Below, piece by piece: positions 1-7,096 of a stretch of DNA of 15,900 nt; within the stretch, counting starts at the first letter, position 1; each line of letters starts with the position of its first letter. The stretch is from NCBI GenBank assembly GCA_012797575.1, contig JAAZOW010000125.1, positions 1 through 15,900 on the forward strand, in the 5' to 3' direction. The notes under the pieces are model-generated. The model did not search any database. It worked only from the letters and a program-made list of their open reading frames with translations, and was not told where the DNA came from. This stretch comes from Methanomicrobiales archaeon. Its GTDB lineage: Archaea > Halobacteriota > Methanomicrobia > Methanomicrobiales > Methanoculleaceae. Both the position numbers and the translations under genes were made by a program.

Positions 1-357
1 AAATTCGATATTCATGGCTACACCGTTGAGATAGAGACGAACGGCACCCTTGACTTCCGGGAGATGCAACCCTACGCCTCCATCTGCATGGACGTCAAGT
101 GCCCTTCATCAGGGGAGGAGAGCAACCTGGCGCTCCTCCGTCACATCACGCCCCGCGACTGCGTCAAGTTCGTGGTTGCAGATGAGGCCGATCTCCTCTA
201 CGCCCGGACGGTGATGGCTCACTGCGATATCCGGGGCGAGATCATCATATCACCGGTCGAAGGTTCCGACTATCGTGCCATAGCAGATCGCATCGTTGAA
301 GAGAACCTCCCGGTGAGGTTCCAGGTGCAGCTCCATAAGATCCTGGGGATGAGGTAG
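1..357 (+). CDS. queE: 7-carboxy-7-deazaguanine synthase QueE, C-terminal part
   Basis: This is the 3' end of a gene that enters from the left edge; 118 codons are visible, ending in TAG. QueE is a radical-SAM enzyme that converts 6-carboxytetrahydropterin to 7-carboxy-7-deazaguanine on the way to preQ0, which archaea use for archaeosine in tRNA. Visible QueE hallmarks are VEIETNGT (residues 9-16 of the fragment) and DVKCPSSGE (31-39). The CX3CX2C cluster motif expected near the N-terminus lies outside the window, so it cannot be confirmed. The next gene, queC, encodes the following pathway step and starts at the very next base after the stop. Family assignment rests on the two motifs plus the queC neighbour. 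Confidence 0.9.
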   Translation, partial: KFDIHGYTVEIETNGTLDFREMQPYASICMDVKCPSSGEESNLALLRHITPRDCVKFVVADEADLLYARTVMAHCDIRGEIIISPVEGSDYRAIADRIVEENLPVRFQVQLHKILGMR

Positions 358-1023
358 TTGAAGGCGGTCTGTCTCCTCTCGGGCGGCATGGACTCCTCCA
401 CGCTCGCGTACGTCGCCAAAGATATGGGATACGACATCATCGCGCTCCACTTCACCTACGGCCAGCGGACGGAGGAGAAGGAACGGGCGTGCGCCCGAAC
501 CATCGCCCGGATGCTTGACGCGGCAGAGTTCGTCGAGATCGGGCTTGAGCACTTCAAGGCGATCGGGGCATCGAGTCTGACGGATATTGAGATACCGGTC
601 GAGGAGTATACCGGTGAGGTCGAGGATGTCCCGGGCACCTACGTCCCGTTCAGGAACGCGAACCTCCTCGCTATAGCAACCAGCCTCGCAGAGGCACGCC
701 GGGCGGAGGCGATCTTCATCGCCGTCCAGGCTGTCGATTACCCCGGGTACCCCGATTGCCGGCCTGAGTTCATCGAGGCGTTCCAGCGGGTGATCGACCT
801 CGGTACGGCAGCGGATCCCCGGATCATCCTCAAGACGCCCTTTGTCAGGATGGCAAAGGCAGATATCCTCAAGATCGGGTTTGCACTCGGCGTCCCCTAC
901 GCCGCGACGTGGTCCTGCTACCAGAGGAGCGACCGGGCATGCGGGGTCTGCTCCTCATGCCATCACCGCCGGGAGGCGTTTCGCATGCTCGGAGTTCCCG
1001 ATCCTATCGAGTACGAGGAATAA
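358..1023 (+). CDS. queC: 7-cyano-7-deazaguanine synthase QueC
   Basis: QueC is an ATP-dependent amide-forming enzyme that converts 7-carboxy-7-deazaguanine to preQ0, the base inserted into archaeal tRNA at position 15 before conversion to archaeosine. The 221-residue protein has the usual family length. The N-terminal PP-loop SGGMDSS is at residues 8-14, and the C-terminal zinc-binding cysteines are C187, C195, C198 and C201 (the last three in CGVCSSC). The start is a TTG placed directly after the queE stop; the protein from there begins with the expected strand leading into the PP-loop, and no later start keeps that loop. Purine-rich GGGGATGAGG just upstream, inside the end of queE, can serve as ribosome-binding site. 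Translational coupling with queE is likely. Confidence 0.95.
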   Translation: MKAVCLLSGGMDSSTLAYVAKDMGYDIIALHFTYGQRTEEKERACARTIARMLDAAEFVEIGLEHFKAIGASSLTDIEIPVEEYTGEVEDVPGTYVPFRNANLLAIATSLAEARRAEAIFIAVQAVDYPGYPDCRPEFIEAFQRVIDLGTAADPRIILKTPFVRMAKADILKIGFALGVPYAATWSCYQRSDRACGVCSSCHHRREAFRMLGVPDPIEYEE

Positions 1024-1025
1024 TT

Positions 1026-1520
1026 ATGGAGATCTACAGAGGAAAAAGGCTCAGCATCGAGAAGAGGGAGATCATCCTCCCGAGCGGGACGAAGAAGGAG
1101 CGGGTGGTCATCCACCCCGGCGGGGCGGTCGCAATCCTCCCGGTCGAGGGCGATGACTGCTACCTCATACGGCAGTACAGATTCGCCATCGCCGACTACA
1201 TCCTCGAGGCACCGGCAGGCACCATCGACGAGGGTGAAGAGCCCATCACGACCGCTCACCGGGAGCTGATCGAAGAGACCGGTATGGAGGCAGGGACGCT
1301 CGTCCCAAAAGGCTGGATATACTCATCCCCCGGCTACACCGATGAGCGCATCTGGCTCTACCTCGCCAGGGACCTCTCCCCATCCTCTGCGTACGCGATG
1401 GATGATGATGAGATCATCGAGGTCATCCGCGTTCCGATCAAAGACCTCTGGCCGATGGTCGCAGATGGCAGGATCGTCGATGCCAAAACGATCTGTCTCA
1501 TCTGTCGCTGCCTGCAGTGA
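1026..1520 (+). CDS. Nudix hydrolase, ADP-ribose pyrophosphatase type
   Basis: This 164-residue Nudix protein probably cleaves ADP-ribose or a related nucleoside diphosphate sugar to AMP and a sugar phosphate in the cytoplasm. A perfect Nudix box (GX5EX7REUXEEXGU) spans residues 65-87, with the catalytic core RELIEETGM. It is followed by SPGYTDERIWLYLA (101-114), typical of the ADP-ribose pyrophosphatase branch; P102, about 15 residues after the box, fits the proline marker used for that branch. Substrate is therefore inferred, not proven. The reading frame is open upstream into queC to 909, but the ATG at 1026, just past the queC stop and preceded by GAGG at 1015-1018, gives a normal-length protein. 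It probably belongs to the queE-queC transcript. Confidence 0.88.
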   Translation: MEIYRGKRLSIEKREIILPSGTKKERVVIHPGGAVAILPVEGDDCYLIRQYRFAIADYILEAPAGTIDEGEEPITTAHRELIEETGMEAGTLVPKGWIYSSPGYTDERIWLYLARDLSPSSAYAMDDDEIIEVIRVPIKDLWPMVADGRIVDAKTICLICRCLQ

Positions 1521-1631
1521 GGGGAGGTAGAAGCGGTGTGCGCAGATTTATGCCATCCGCGGAGAAAAACATAGTAGCTCTGATACATACGATTACACTA
1601 ATATCAGTCAGCGAGCCTGGTGAACGTTCAC
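1521..1631 (+). promoter_or_regulatory. Probable promoter/leader of the aRF1 cluster with palindromes
   Basis: A 111-base gap separates the Nudix gene from aRF1. It contains AT-richer stretches that could be a TATA box (ATTTATG at 1546-1552, or GAAAAACATAGTA around 1564-1576). It also has an inverted repeat CTGATA/TATCAG (1580-1585 and 1602-1607) and a perfect 12-base palindrome GTGAACGTTCAC (1620-1631) abutting the chosen ATG. The palindrome overlaps the likely ribosome-binding site GGTGA (1619-1623). No single promoter element is strong enough to fix the transcription start. Confidence 0.3.
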
Positions 1632-2903
1632 ATGGAAGAGACGCAAAAGATGGATACCGCGCGGAAGCGCTACGAATTCAAGAAGATGCTGGAGAGGCTT
1701 GCGGAGAAGGAAGGAAGCGGTACTGAGCTGATCACACTGTACATACCTCCCGATAAACAGATCCACGATGTCACTGGCCAACTCCGTGATGAGCTCGGGC
1801 AGTGCGCCAATATCAAGAGTAAACAGACCCGGACAAACGTCCAGAGTGCCATATCCTCGATCCTCGCCCGCCTCAGATACTATAAGCGACCGCCGGAGAA
1901 CGGCATGGCGGTCTTCTGCGGCACGATCAATATTGGCGGCGACCGCACCAGTCTTGAGTGCGAGATAATTGAACCTCCCGAACCGCTCAACATCTATACC
2001 TACCGGTGCAGCTCCACCTTCGAACTCGAGCCCCTGCAGGAGATGCTCGATGAGAAAGACATCTACGGATTGATCGTCATCGACCGACGGGAGGCCTACA
2101 TCGGCTTCCTTCGGGGCAACCGGATCGAGCCTATCAGCGGCGTCACATCGATGGTTCCCGGGAAGCAGCGAAAAGGGGGTCAGTCAAGCGCCCGTTTCCA
2201 GCGGTTACGGCTGATCGCCATAAACGAGTTCTATAAGAAGGTTGGCGACCGGGCAAGCGATATATTCCTTGCCGAGAAGGATTTTTTTGAGCGGTTCAAA
2301 GGCGTGCTGATCGGCGGCCCGACCCCGACGAAGGAGGAGTTCGAGGCGGGCGGCTACCTCCACCACGAGCTCCAGAAGCGGATCATCGGACTCTTCGACG
2401 TCGCCTACACGAATGAGTCCGGACTCTCTGAGCTCGTTGAGAATGCTGCGGATGCCCTCAAAGATCTCGATATCATCAAGGAGAAGAACGTGATGAACCG
2501 GTTCCTCCAGGAGCTGGTCAAGAGCGATGGTGCGGCCTCCTACGGTGAGGAGAGCGTCCGGAAAAATCTGGAGCTTGGCGCTGTCGATACCCTCATCCTC
2601 TCCGAGAAGCTCCGGAGGGCCCGATTGAGACTCGCCTGCCCAAACGGCGATTACACCGAGGAGCGGACGGTCAGCATCGAGCCCGGCAAGCATATCCGGG
2701 ACCTCGACCTCGGCACCTGCCCGCATGACGGGGCGCCGCTTTATGCCACAGAGGAGACCGATATCATCGATGAACTGACCACACTGGCGGATCAGAGCAG
2801 CACGACCGTCAAGATCATATCAGATGACTTCGAGGAGGGCTCGATGCTTTACAGCGCATTCGGTGGAATTGCAGCAATACTTCGTTACAGGACAGGATAC
2901 TGA
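1632..2903 (+). CDS. prf1: Peptide chain release factor aRF1
   Basis: aRF1 recognises all three stop codons in the ribosomal A site and triggers peptide release, as in eukaryotes. With the ATG at 1632 the protein has 423 residues, normal for archaea. The NIKS stop-codon motif is at 60-63, the YXCXXXF motif at Y124/C126/F130, and the catalytic GGQ at 182-184 in RKGGQSS. The C-terminal domain carries a CPNGDYTEE to CPHDG segment resembling the zinc-ribbon-like part of domain 3. ATG 1632 is chosen because GGTGA (1619-1623) lies 8 bases upstream; an in-frame GTG at 1620 would add four residues and ATG 1650 would remove six. The stop overlaps the argS start by one base (TGATG), implying coupled translation. 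Confidence 0.95.
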   Translation: MEETQKMDTARKRYEFKKMLERLAEKEGSGTELITLYIPPDKQIHDVTGQLRDELGQCANIKSKQTRTNVQSAISSILARLRYYKRPPENGMAVFCGTINIGGDRTSLECEIIEPPEPLNIYTYRCSSTFELEPLQEMLDEKDIYGLIVIDRREAYIGFLRGNRIEPISGVTSMVPGKQRKGGQSSARFQRLRLIAINEFYKKVGDRASDIFLAEKDFFERFKGVLIGGPTPTKEEFEAGGYLHHELQKRIIGLFDVAYTNESGLSELVENAADALKDLDIIKEKNVMNRFLQELVKSDGAASYGEESVRKNLELGAVDTLILSEKLRRARLRLACPNGDYTEERTVSIEPGKHIRDLDLGTCPHDGAPLYATEETDIIDELTTLADQSSTTVKIISDDFEEGSMLYSAFGGIAAILRYRTGY

Positions 2904-4567
2904 TGTTTCAGGAGAGGTACCGCCAGATCGAGCGCATGCTCCGAGAATGCACCGACGAGGAGGATGTCCTCCTCACGACAGGGGGAGATCACGCTGATCT
3001 CGCCTCGACGGTGGCGTTTAAGCTTGCAAAGAAGCAGAGAAGACCCCCTCATCAGATCGCCGGGGATATTGCAGGGAGGCTCGCAGCCGATCCCGACCTC
3101 GGCGACATCCAGGTCGAGGCGCAGGGCCCCTACGTCAACTTTCGATTCGGCCCTTCACTCCTCGCGGAGGCGGTCAGGGAGGCCCTCGAGCCCGGCTACG
3201 GAGAGCTCCCCGGTCACCCGGAGAGGGTGGTGCTCGAACATACCAGCGCAAACCCAAACGGTCCCCTCCACGTCGGCCACATCCGAAACACCGTCATCGG
3301 GGACTCCCTTGCCCGGGCGTTCAGGAAGGCCGGGTACCCGCTTGAGGTGCAGTATTACCTGAACGATATGGGCCGCCAGGTCGCCATCGTCGCCTGGGGG
3401 CTCGATCACCTTGGCATCGCCCGTGAGGAGGGCGAGAAGGAAGATCACTACGTCGCGCGAGTCTATATCGCTGCGAACCAGAGGATCCAGGAGAACCCCG
3501 CGATCACCGAAGAGATTGATCACCTCATGCAGGGTGTGGAACGCGGTGATCCCGAGACCGCCGGCACGTTCCGGGCGGCCGTCTCGCTCTGTGTGGAGGG
3601 GATCAGAGCGACTCTCGCTGCTTTGAATGCCCATCATGACCGATTCGTCTGGGAAAGCGATTTTATCAGGATCGGGGATGTTGACCGGGTCATCGAACAG
3701 GTCCGGCGGCTCCCACAGACCCACGAGGATGAGACCCTCTGGATCGATCTCTCGGAGGAGGGCTTTGAGAAGAAGTACATACTCCGGCGGAGCGACGGCA
3801 CGTCGGTCTACAGCACCCGGGACCTCGCCTACCATACGTGGAAGGGACGCAACTACGATCGGGTGATCGATGTCCTCGGGGCTGACCACAAGCTGATAGG
3901 CGCCCAGCTCCAGGCCACCCTCGGCCTCCTCGGGGAGAGGGTGCCCGAGATCGTCTACTTCGAGTTCGTCTCCCTCCCTGAGGGATCCATGAGCACCCGG
4001 GCAGGGAAGTTCGTCTCCGCCGACGACCTGGTCGAGGAAGTGACCGCAAAGGCGTTTGAGGAGGTGACCGCCAGGCGCCCGGAACTCTCCATCGAGGAGC
4101 GGCACGCCATTGCAGAATCGGTCGCCATCGCCGCCATCCGCTACGACATCGTGAAGGTCTCACCGGAGAAGAGTACGGTCTTTAACTGGATCGAGGCGCT
4201 GAACTTCGAGCGGCAGAGCGGCCCCTACATCCAGTACGCCCACGCCCGTGCCTGTAGCATCCTCGAGAAGGCCGGTGAGTTCGAGCGAGCCTACCGCTAC
4301 GAGACGGAGCATGAGGTGGCGCTCGCCCGCCATCTCGCGTTGTTCCCCGCCGTCGTCGAGCGGACCGTGGCGGAGCTCCGCCCGCACCACCTCGCAGCCT
4401 TCGCTCGCGAGCTCGCCGACCTCTTCAACGCCTTCTACCACTACAACCCGGTGCTGAAGAGCGAGGGAGAGACCCAGATCAGCCGCCTCACACTCGTGGA
4501 TGCGGTCAGGAACACCCTCCAAGAATCCCTGGAGACCCTTGGTATCGATGCACTCAGAAGCATGTAA
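2903..4567 (+). CDS. argS: Arginyl-tRNA synthetase
   Basis: Class I synthetase charging tRNA-Arg. The 554-residue length is typical for archaeal ArgRS. The N-terminal region (about 1-90) fits the ArgRS-specific tRNA D-loop-recognising domain. It is followed by the catalytic HIGH-type motif HVGH at 123-126 within NPNGPLHVGHIRNT, and by the KMSKS equivalent SMSTR at 362-366 followed by AGK. The C-terminal helical part (about 430-554) is the anticodon-binding DALR region. The ATG overlaps the aRF1 stop by one base, and the 3' end overlaps the taw1 start by 20 bases, so the genes are probably co-transcribed and coupled. Confidence 0.96.
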   Translation: MFQERYRQIERMLRECTDEEDVLLTTGGDHADLASTVAFKLAKKQRRPPHQIAGDIAGRLAADPDLGDIQVEAQGPYVNFRFGPSLLAEAVREALEPGYGELPGHPERVVLEHTSANPNGPLHVGHIRNTVIGDSLARAFRKAGYPLEVQYYLNDMGRQVAIVAWGLDHLGIAREEGEKEDHYVARVYIAANQRIQENPAITEEIDHLMQGVERGDPETAGTFRAAVSLCVEGIRATLAALNAHHDRFVWESDFIRIGDVDRVIEQVRRLPQTHEDETLWIDLSEEGFEKKYILRRSDGTSVYSTRDLAYHTWKGRNYDRVIDVLGADHKLIGAQLQATLGLLGERVPEIVYFEFVSLPEGSMSTRAGKFVSADDLVEEVTAKAFEEVTARRPELSIEERHAIAESVAIAAIRYDIVKVSPEKSTVFNWIEALNFERQSGPYIQYAHARACSILEKAGEFERAYRYETEHEVALARHLALFPAVVERTVAELRPHHLAAFARELADLFNAFYHYNPVLKSEGETQISRLTLVDAVRNTLQESLETLGIDALRSM

Positions 4568-5441
4568 GGCCCTCCGGAAGCAGGGCTACCAGTTCGTCAA
4601 CGCAACCTCGTCTGCAGCCGTCAAGCCCTGCATGTGGAATAAACGTGCGCTCAGAGGCGGGGATATGTGTTACAAGGCCCAGTTTTACGGGATCGAGAGC
4701 CACCGTTGTGTCCAGATGACCCCGACCCTGCGGTGCAACCAGCAGTGCCTCTTCTGCTGGCGGTCGTTTGAGCATGAGGTGACAGAGGAGGAGGAGTGCC
4801 CTCCGGCTGAGATCATAGAAAACCTCCCCCGCCTCCAGAAGAGGGCGCTCTCCGGCTACAAGGTCTCGCCCTACGTCACGCCGGAGCGATTTGCGGAGGC
4901 ACTCAGCCCCACGATGGTCGCGGTATCGCTCTCCGGGGAGCCGACCTGTTACTCGCACCTCCCGGAGCTGATCGACGGCCTCAACGCCGAGGGGTATACG
5001 ACGTTTCTGGTCTCAAACGGCACCCGGCCCGATGTTCTTGACCGATGCCGGCCGTACCAGACGTACATATCCCTGGACGCTCCCGATCGGGAGACCTACC
5101 TGCGTCTCTGCCGGCCCCGGGAGGATTACTGGGATCTGGTGCAGGAAAGTCTTTCTGGGCTTGCCCGTCGCCGGTCGGCCATCCGCACCACGGTGGTGCG
5201 TGGGTATAACGACTTTGCGCCGGAGGGGTATGCAGCGATCTACCAAGACTCGGGAGCCCGTTTTGTGGAGGTAAAGGGTTATATGTACCTGGGATACAGT
5301 AGGAATCGATTGCAGAAGGACCAGATGCCCAAACATCGCGATGTCCGGGCGTTTGCCGCGAAGATTGTGGATCACTGCGATTACTTCATCAAGGACGAGA
5401 GCCCGGTGAGCCGGGTGGTCTGTCTGGAGCGGGATGTATGA
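4548..5441 (+). CDS. taw1: tRNA-Phe 4-demethylwyosine synthase Taw1
   Basis: Taw1 (TYW1) is a radical-SAM enzyme that condenses N1-methylguanosine-37 of tRNA-Phe with pyruvate to build the tricyclic 4-demethylwyosine, protecting reading frame. The 297-residue protein shows both expected cluster motifs. A CX12CX12C series (C28, C41, C54) matches the second 4Fe-4S site known in archaeal Taw1, and CNQQCLFC (C63, C67, C70) is the radical-SAM CX3CX2C. The frame is open back to an ATG at 4500, but ATG 4548 gives the usual N-terminus and needs only a 20-base overlap with argS; GGAG at 4531-4534 lies 13 bases upstream. The end overlaps sepS in an ATGA junction. No flavodoxin domain is present, as is normal for archaeal forms. 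Confidence 0.93.
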   Translation: MHSEACKALRKQGYQFVNATSSAAVKPCMWNKRALRGGDMCYKAQFYGIESHRCVQMTPTLRCNQQCLFCWRSFEHEVTEEEECPPAEIIENLPRLQKRALSGYKVSPYVTPERFAEALSPTMVAVSLSGEPTCYSHLPELIDGLNAEGYTTFLVSNGTRPDVLDRCRPYQTYISLDAPDRETYLRLCRPREDYWDLVQESLSGLARRRSAIRTTVVRGYNDFAPEGYAAIYQDSGARFVEVKGYMYLGYSRNRLQKDQMPKHRDVRAFAAKIVDHCDYFIKDESPVSRVVCLERDV

Positions 5442-7033
5442 GATTTGATACGGAAGAGTTCAGGAAGAAGGCAAGAGAAGACTTCGAGCACGCCTGGCAT
5501 GAAGGACCGTCGGTGCTGACCCCGGCGGGGGTCTCAGGTCGGTACCCTCGCCTGAGGTACACCCGGGCCGTGCCACACCCGATCTTTGAGATCACACAGA
5601 GGCTCCGCGAGACCTACCTCTCGATGGGGTTTGATGAAGCGATGAACCCTTTGATCGTTGAGGAGGCGGATATCTACAGGCAGTTCGGACCCGAGGCGAT
5701 GGCTGTCCTCGATCGGGTCTTTTACCTCGGCGGTCTGCCCCGCCCGAACGTCGGGATCGCCCGGAAGCGGGTTGAGGAGATCGAGGCGATCCTTGGTCAG
5801 GCGGTCTCATCCGAGACCGAGGAGAGGCTCCGCGAGACCCTCCACGGCTACAAGAAGGGGACGATCGACGGCGATGAACTGACGCACGAACTTGCAACCG
5901 TGCTTGCGGCCGATGATGCTACCGTGGTGCGTATCATGGACGAGGTCTTTCCTGAGTTCCGGGCGCTGGCTCCCGAGTCGTCGCGCAACACCCTCCGGAG
6001 CCACATGACGAGCGGCTGGTTCATGACGCTCTCATCGCTCTGGGAGAGGCGTCACCTCCCGATCCGGCTCTTCTCGGTGGATCGCTGCTTCCGGAGGGAG
6101 CAAGAGGAGGGGCCCACCCGCCTGATGGCCTACCACTCGGCCTCCTGCGTCGTCGCCGGGGAGGATGTCACCCTCGAGGAAGGCAAAGCCGTCAGTGAAG
6201 CGCTCCTTTCGGCGTTCGGGTTTGCCGAGTTCCGATTTCAACCAGATGAGAAGCGGTCGAAGTACTACATGCCCGGCACCCAGACCGAGGTCTACGCCCG
6301 CCACCCGGCCCTCGGCTGGGTCGAGGTCGCCACATTTGGCATATACTCACCATCGGCGCTTGCTGAGTACGGGATCGGCGTGCCGGTGATGAATCTCGGT
6401 CTCGGTGTGGAGCGACTCGCGATGATCGTCTACCGATCAGACGACATCCGCGAGCTCTCCTATCCACAGTTCTTCCCGCAACCCCTCTCAGATAGCCAGA
6501 TCGCAGGCGCCATCCACCTCCGCGCCGAGCCTGCATCGGAGACCGGGAAGCGGATAGCAGAGGCAATCCGGGATGTGGCTACTGAGAATGCCACCGCACC
6601 GGGACCATGCTCGTTCATCGCCTGGAAGGGTGAGATCGCCGGAAGGGTGGTGGAGGTGATCGTCGAGGAGCCCGAATCCAACACGAGACTCTGTGGGCCT
6701 GCCTGTGCCAACGAGGTCTTCGTCTACGAAGGCTCGATTCTCGGTGTGCCGGACCTCGCTAAGTGGGCGGAGGTCAGGCGTGACGGGGTCTCCACCGGTA
6801 TCACCTACCTCGACGCCGCGGCAAACCTTGCCGCCGCCCGAATCGAGGAGGCGGCGCGATGCGGGGAGGAGACCCGCATCCAGGTGAAGATGGCGAAACT
6901 CCCCTCAGACATCAACCTGCGCATCGAAGAGTATGCGATGCGGTATATCACCGACCATAACAAGAAGGTGGATCTCCGGGGACCGGTCTTCCTGACAGCA
7001 AGATCGGTCGTCGCGGAGAAGCTGGCCGGATGA
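5438..7033 (+). CDS. sepS: O-phosphoseryl-tRNA(Cys) synthetase (SepRS)
   Basis: SepRS is a class II synthetase that loads O-phosphoserine onto tRNA-Cys; the partner SepCysS then converts it to Cys-tRNA. This route is found mostly in methanogens. The 531-residue length fits the family. Visible are HMTSGWF (189-195) and HSAS (233-236), which correspond to the phosphoserine-pocket region, the motif-2 stretch VDRCFRREQEEGP (214-226), and the motif-3 segment MNLGLGVERLAM (318-329). The C-terminal part (about 400-531) is the anticodon-recognising region. The ATG overlaps the taw1 stop by four bases. SepCysS and SepCysE are not in this window, so the full pathway here is inferred. Confidence 0.95.
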   Translation: MRFDTEEFRKKAREDFEHAWHEGPSVLTPAGVSGRYPRLRYTRAVPHPIFEITQRLRETYLSMGFDEAMNPLIVEEADIYRQFGPEAMAVLDRVFYLGGLPRPNVGIARKRVEEIEAILGQAVSSETEERLRETLHGYKKGTIDGDELTHELATVLAADDATVVRIMDEVFPEFRALAPESSRNTLRSHMTSGWFMTLSSLWERRHLPIRLFSVDRCFRREQEEGPTRLMAYHSASCVVAGEDVTLEEGKAVSEALLSAFGFAEFRFQPDEKRSKYYMPGTQTEVYARHPALGWVEVATFGIYSPSALAEYGIGVPVMNLGLGVERLAMIVYRSDDIRELSYPQFFPQPLSDSQIAGAIHLRAEPASETGKRIAEAIRDVATENATAPGPCSFIAWKGEIAGRVVEVIVEEPESNTRLCGPACANEVFVYEGSILGVPDLAKWAEVRRDGVSTGITYLDAAANLAAARIEEAARCGEETRIQVKMAKLPSDINLRIEEYAMRYITDHNKKVDLRGPVFLTARSVVAEKLAG

Positions 7034-7045
7034 ACGGGCGGATGC

Positions 7046-7067
7046 CCTCTCCCCAAGGGGGGAGGGG
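7046..7067. terminator. GC-rich hairpin between convergent sepS and otsAB
   Basis: CCTCTCCCC (7046-7054) pairs with GGGGAGGGG (7059-7067) around an AAGG loop, giving nine pairs including one T-G. It lies in the 63-base gap between two converging genes, 12 bases after the sepS stop, and could act in either direction. There is no long T run on either strand, so it may be an mRNA-end-stabilising hairpin rather than a classic terminator. Confidence 0.5.
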
Positions 7068-7096
7068 TGCAGGAGTCCTTCCCGCCCATATCCTCT

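Noticed and set aside
909..1025. Upstream start for the Nudix gene inside queC
   Set aside because: It would overlap queC by over 100 bases and add a Pro/Arg-rich leader; ATG 1026 follows the queC stop with GAGG before it.
3155..4105. 316-residue minus-strand open frame across argS, and 2205-2726 across aRF1
   Set aside because: Antisense shadows of clearly identified genes, with no recognisable motif.
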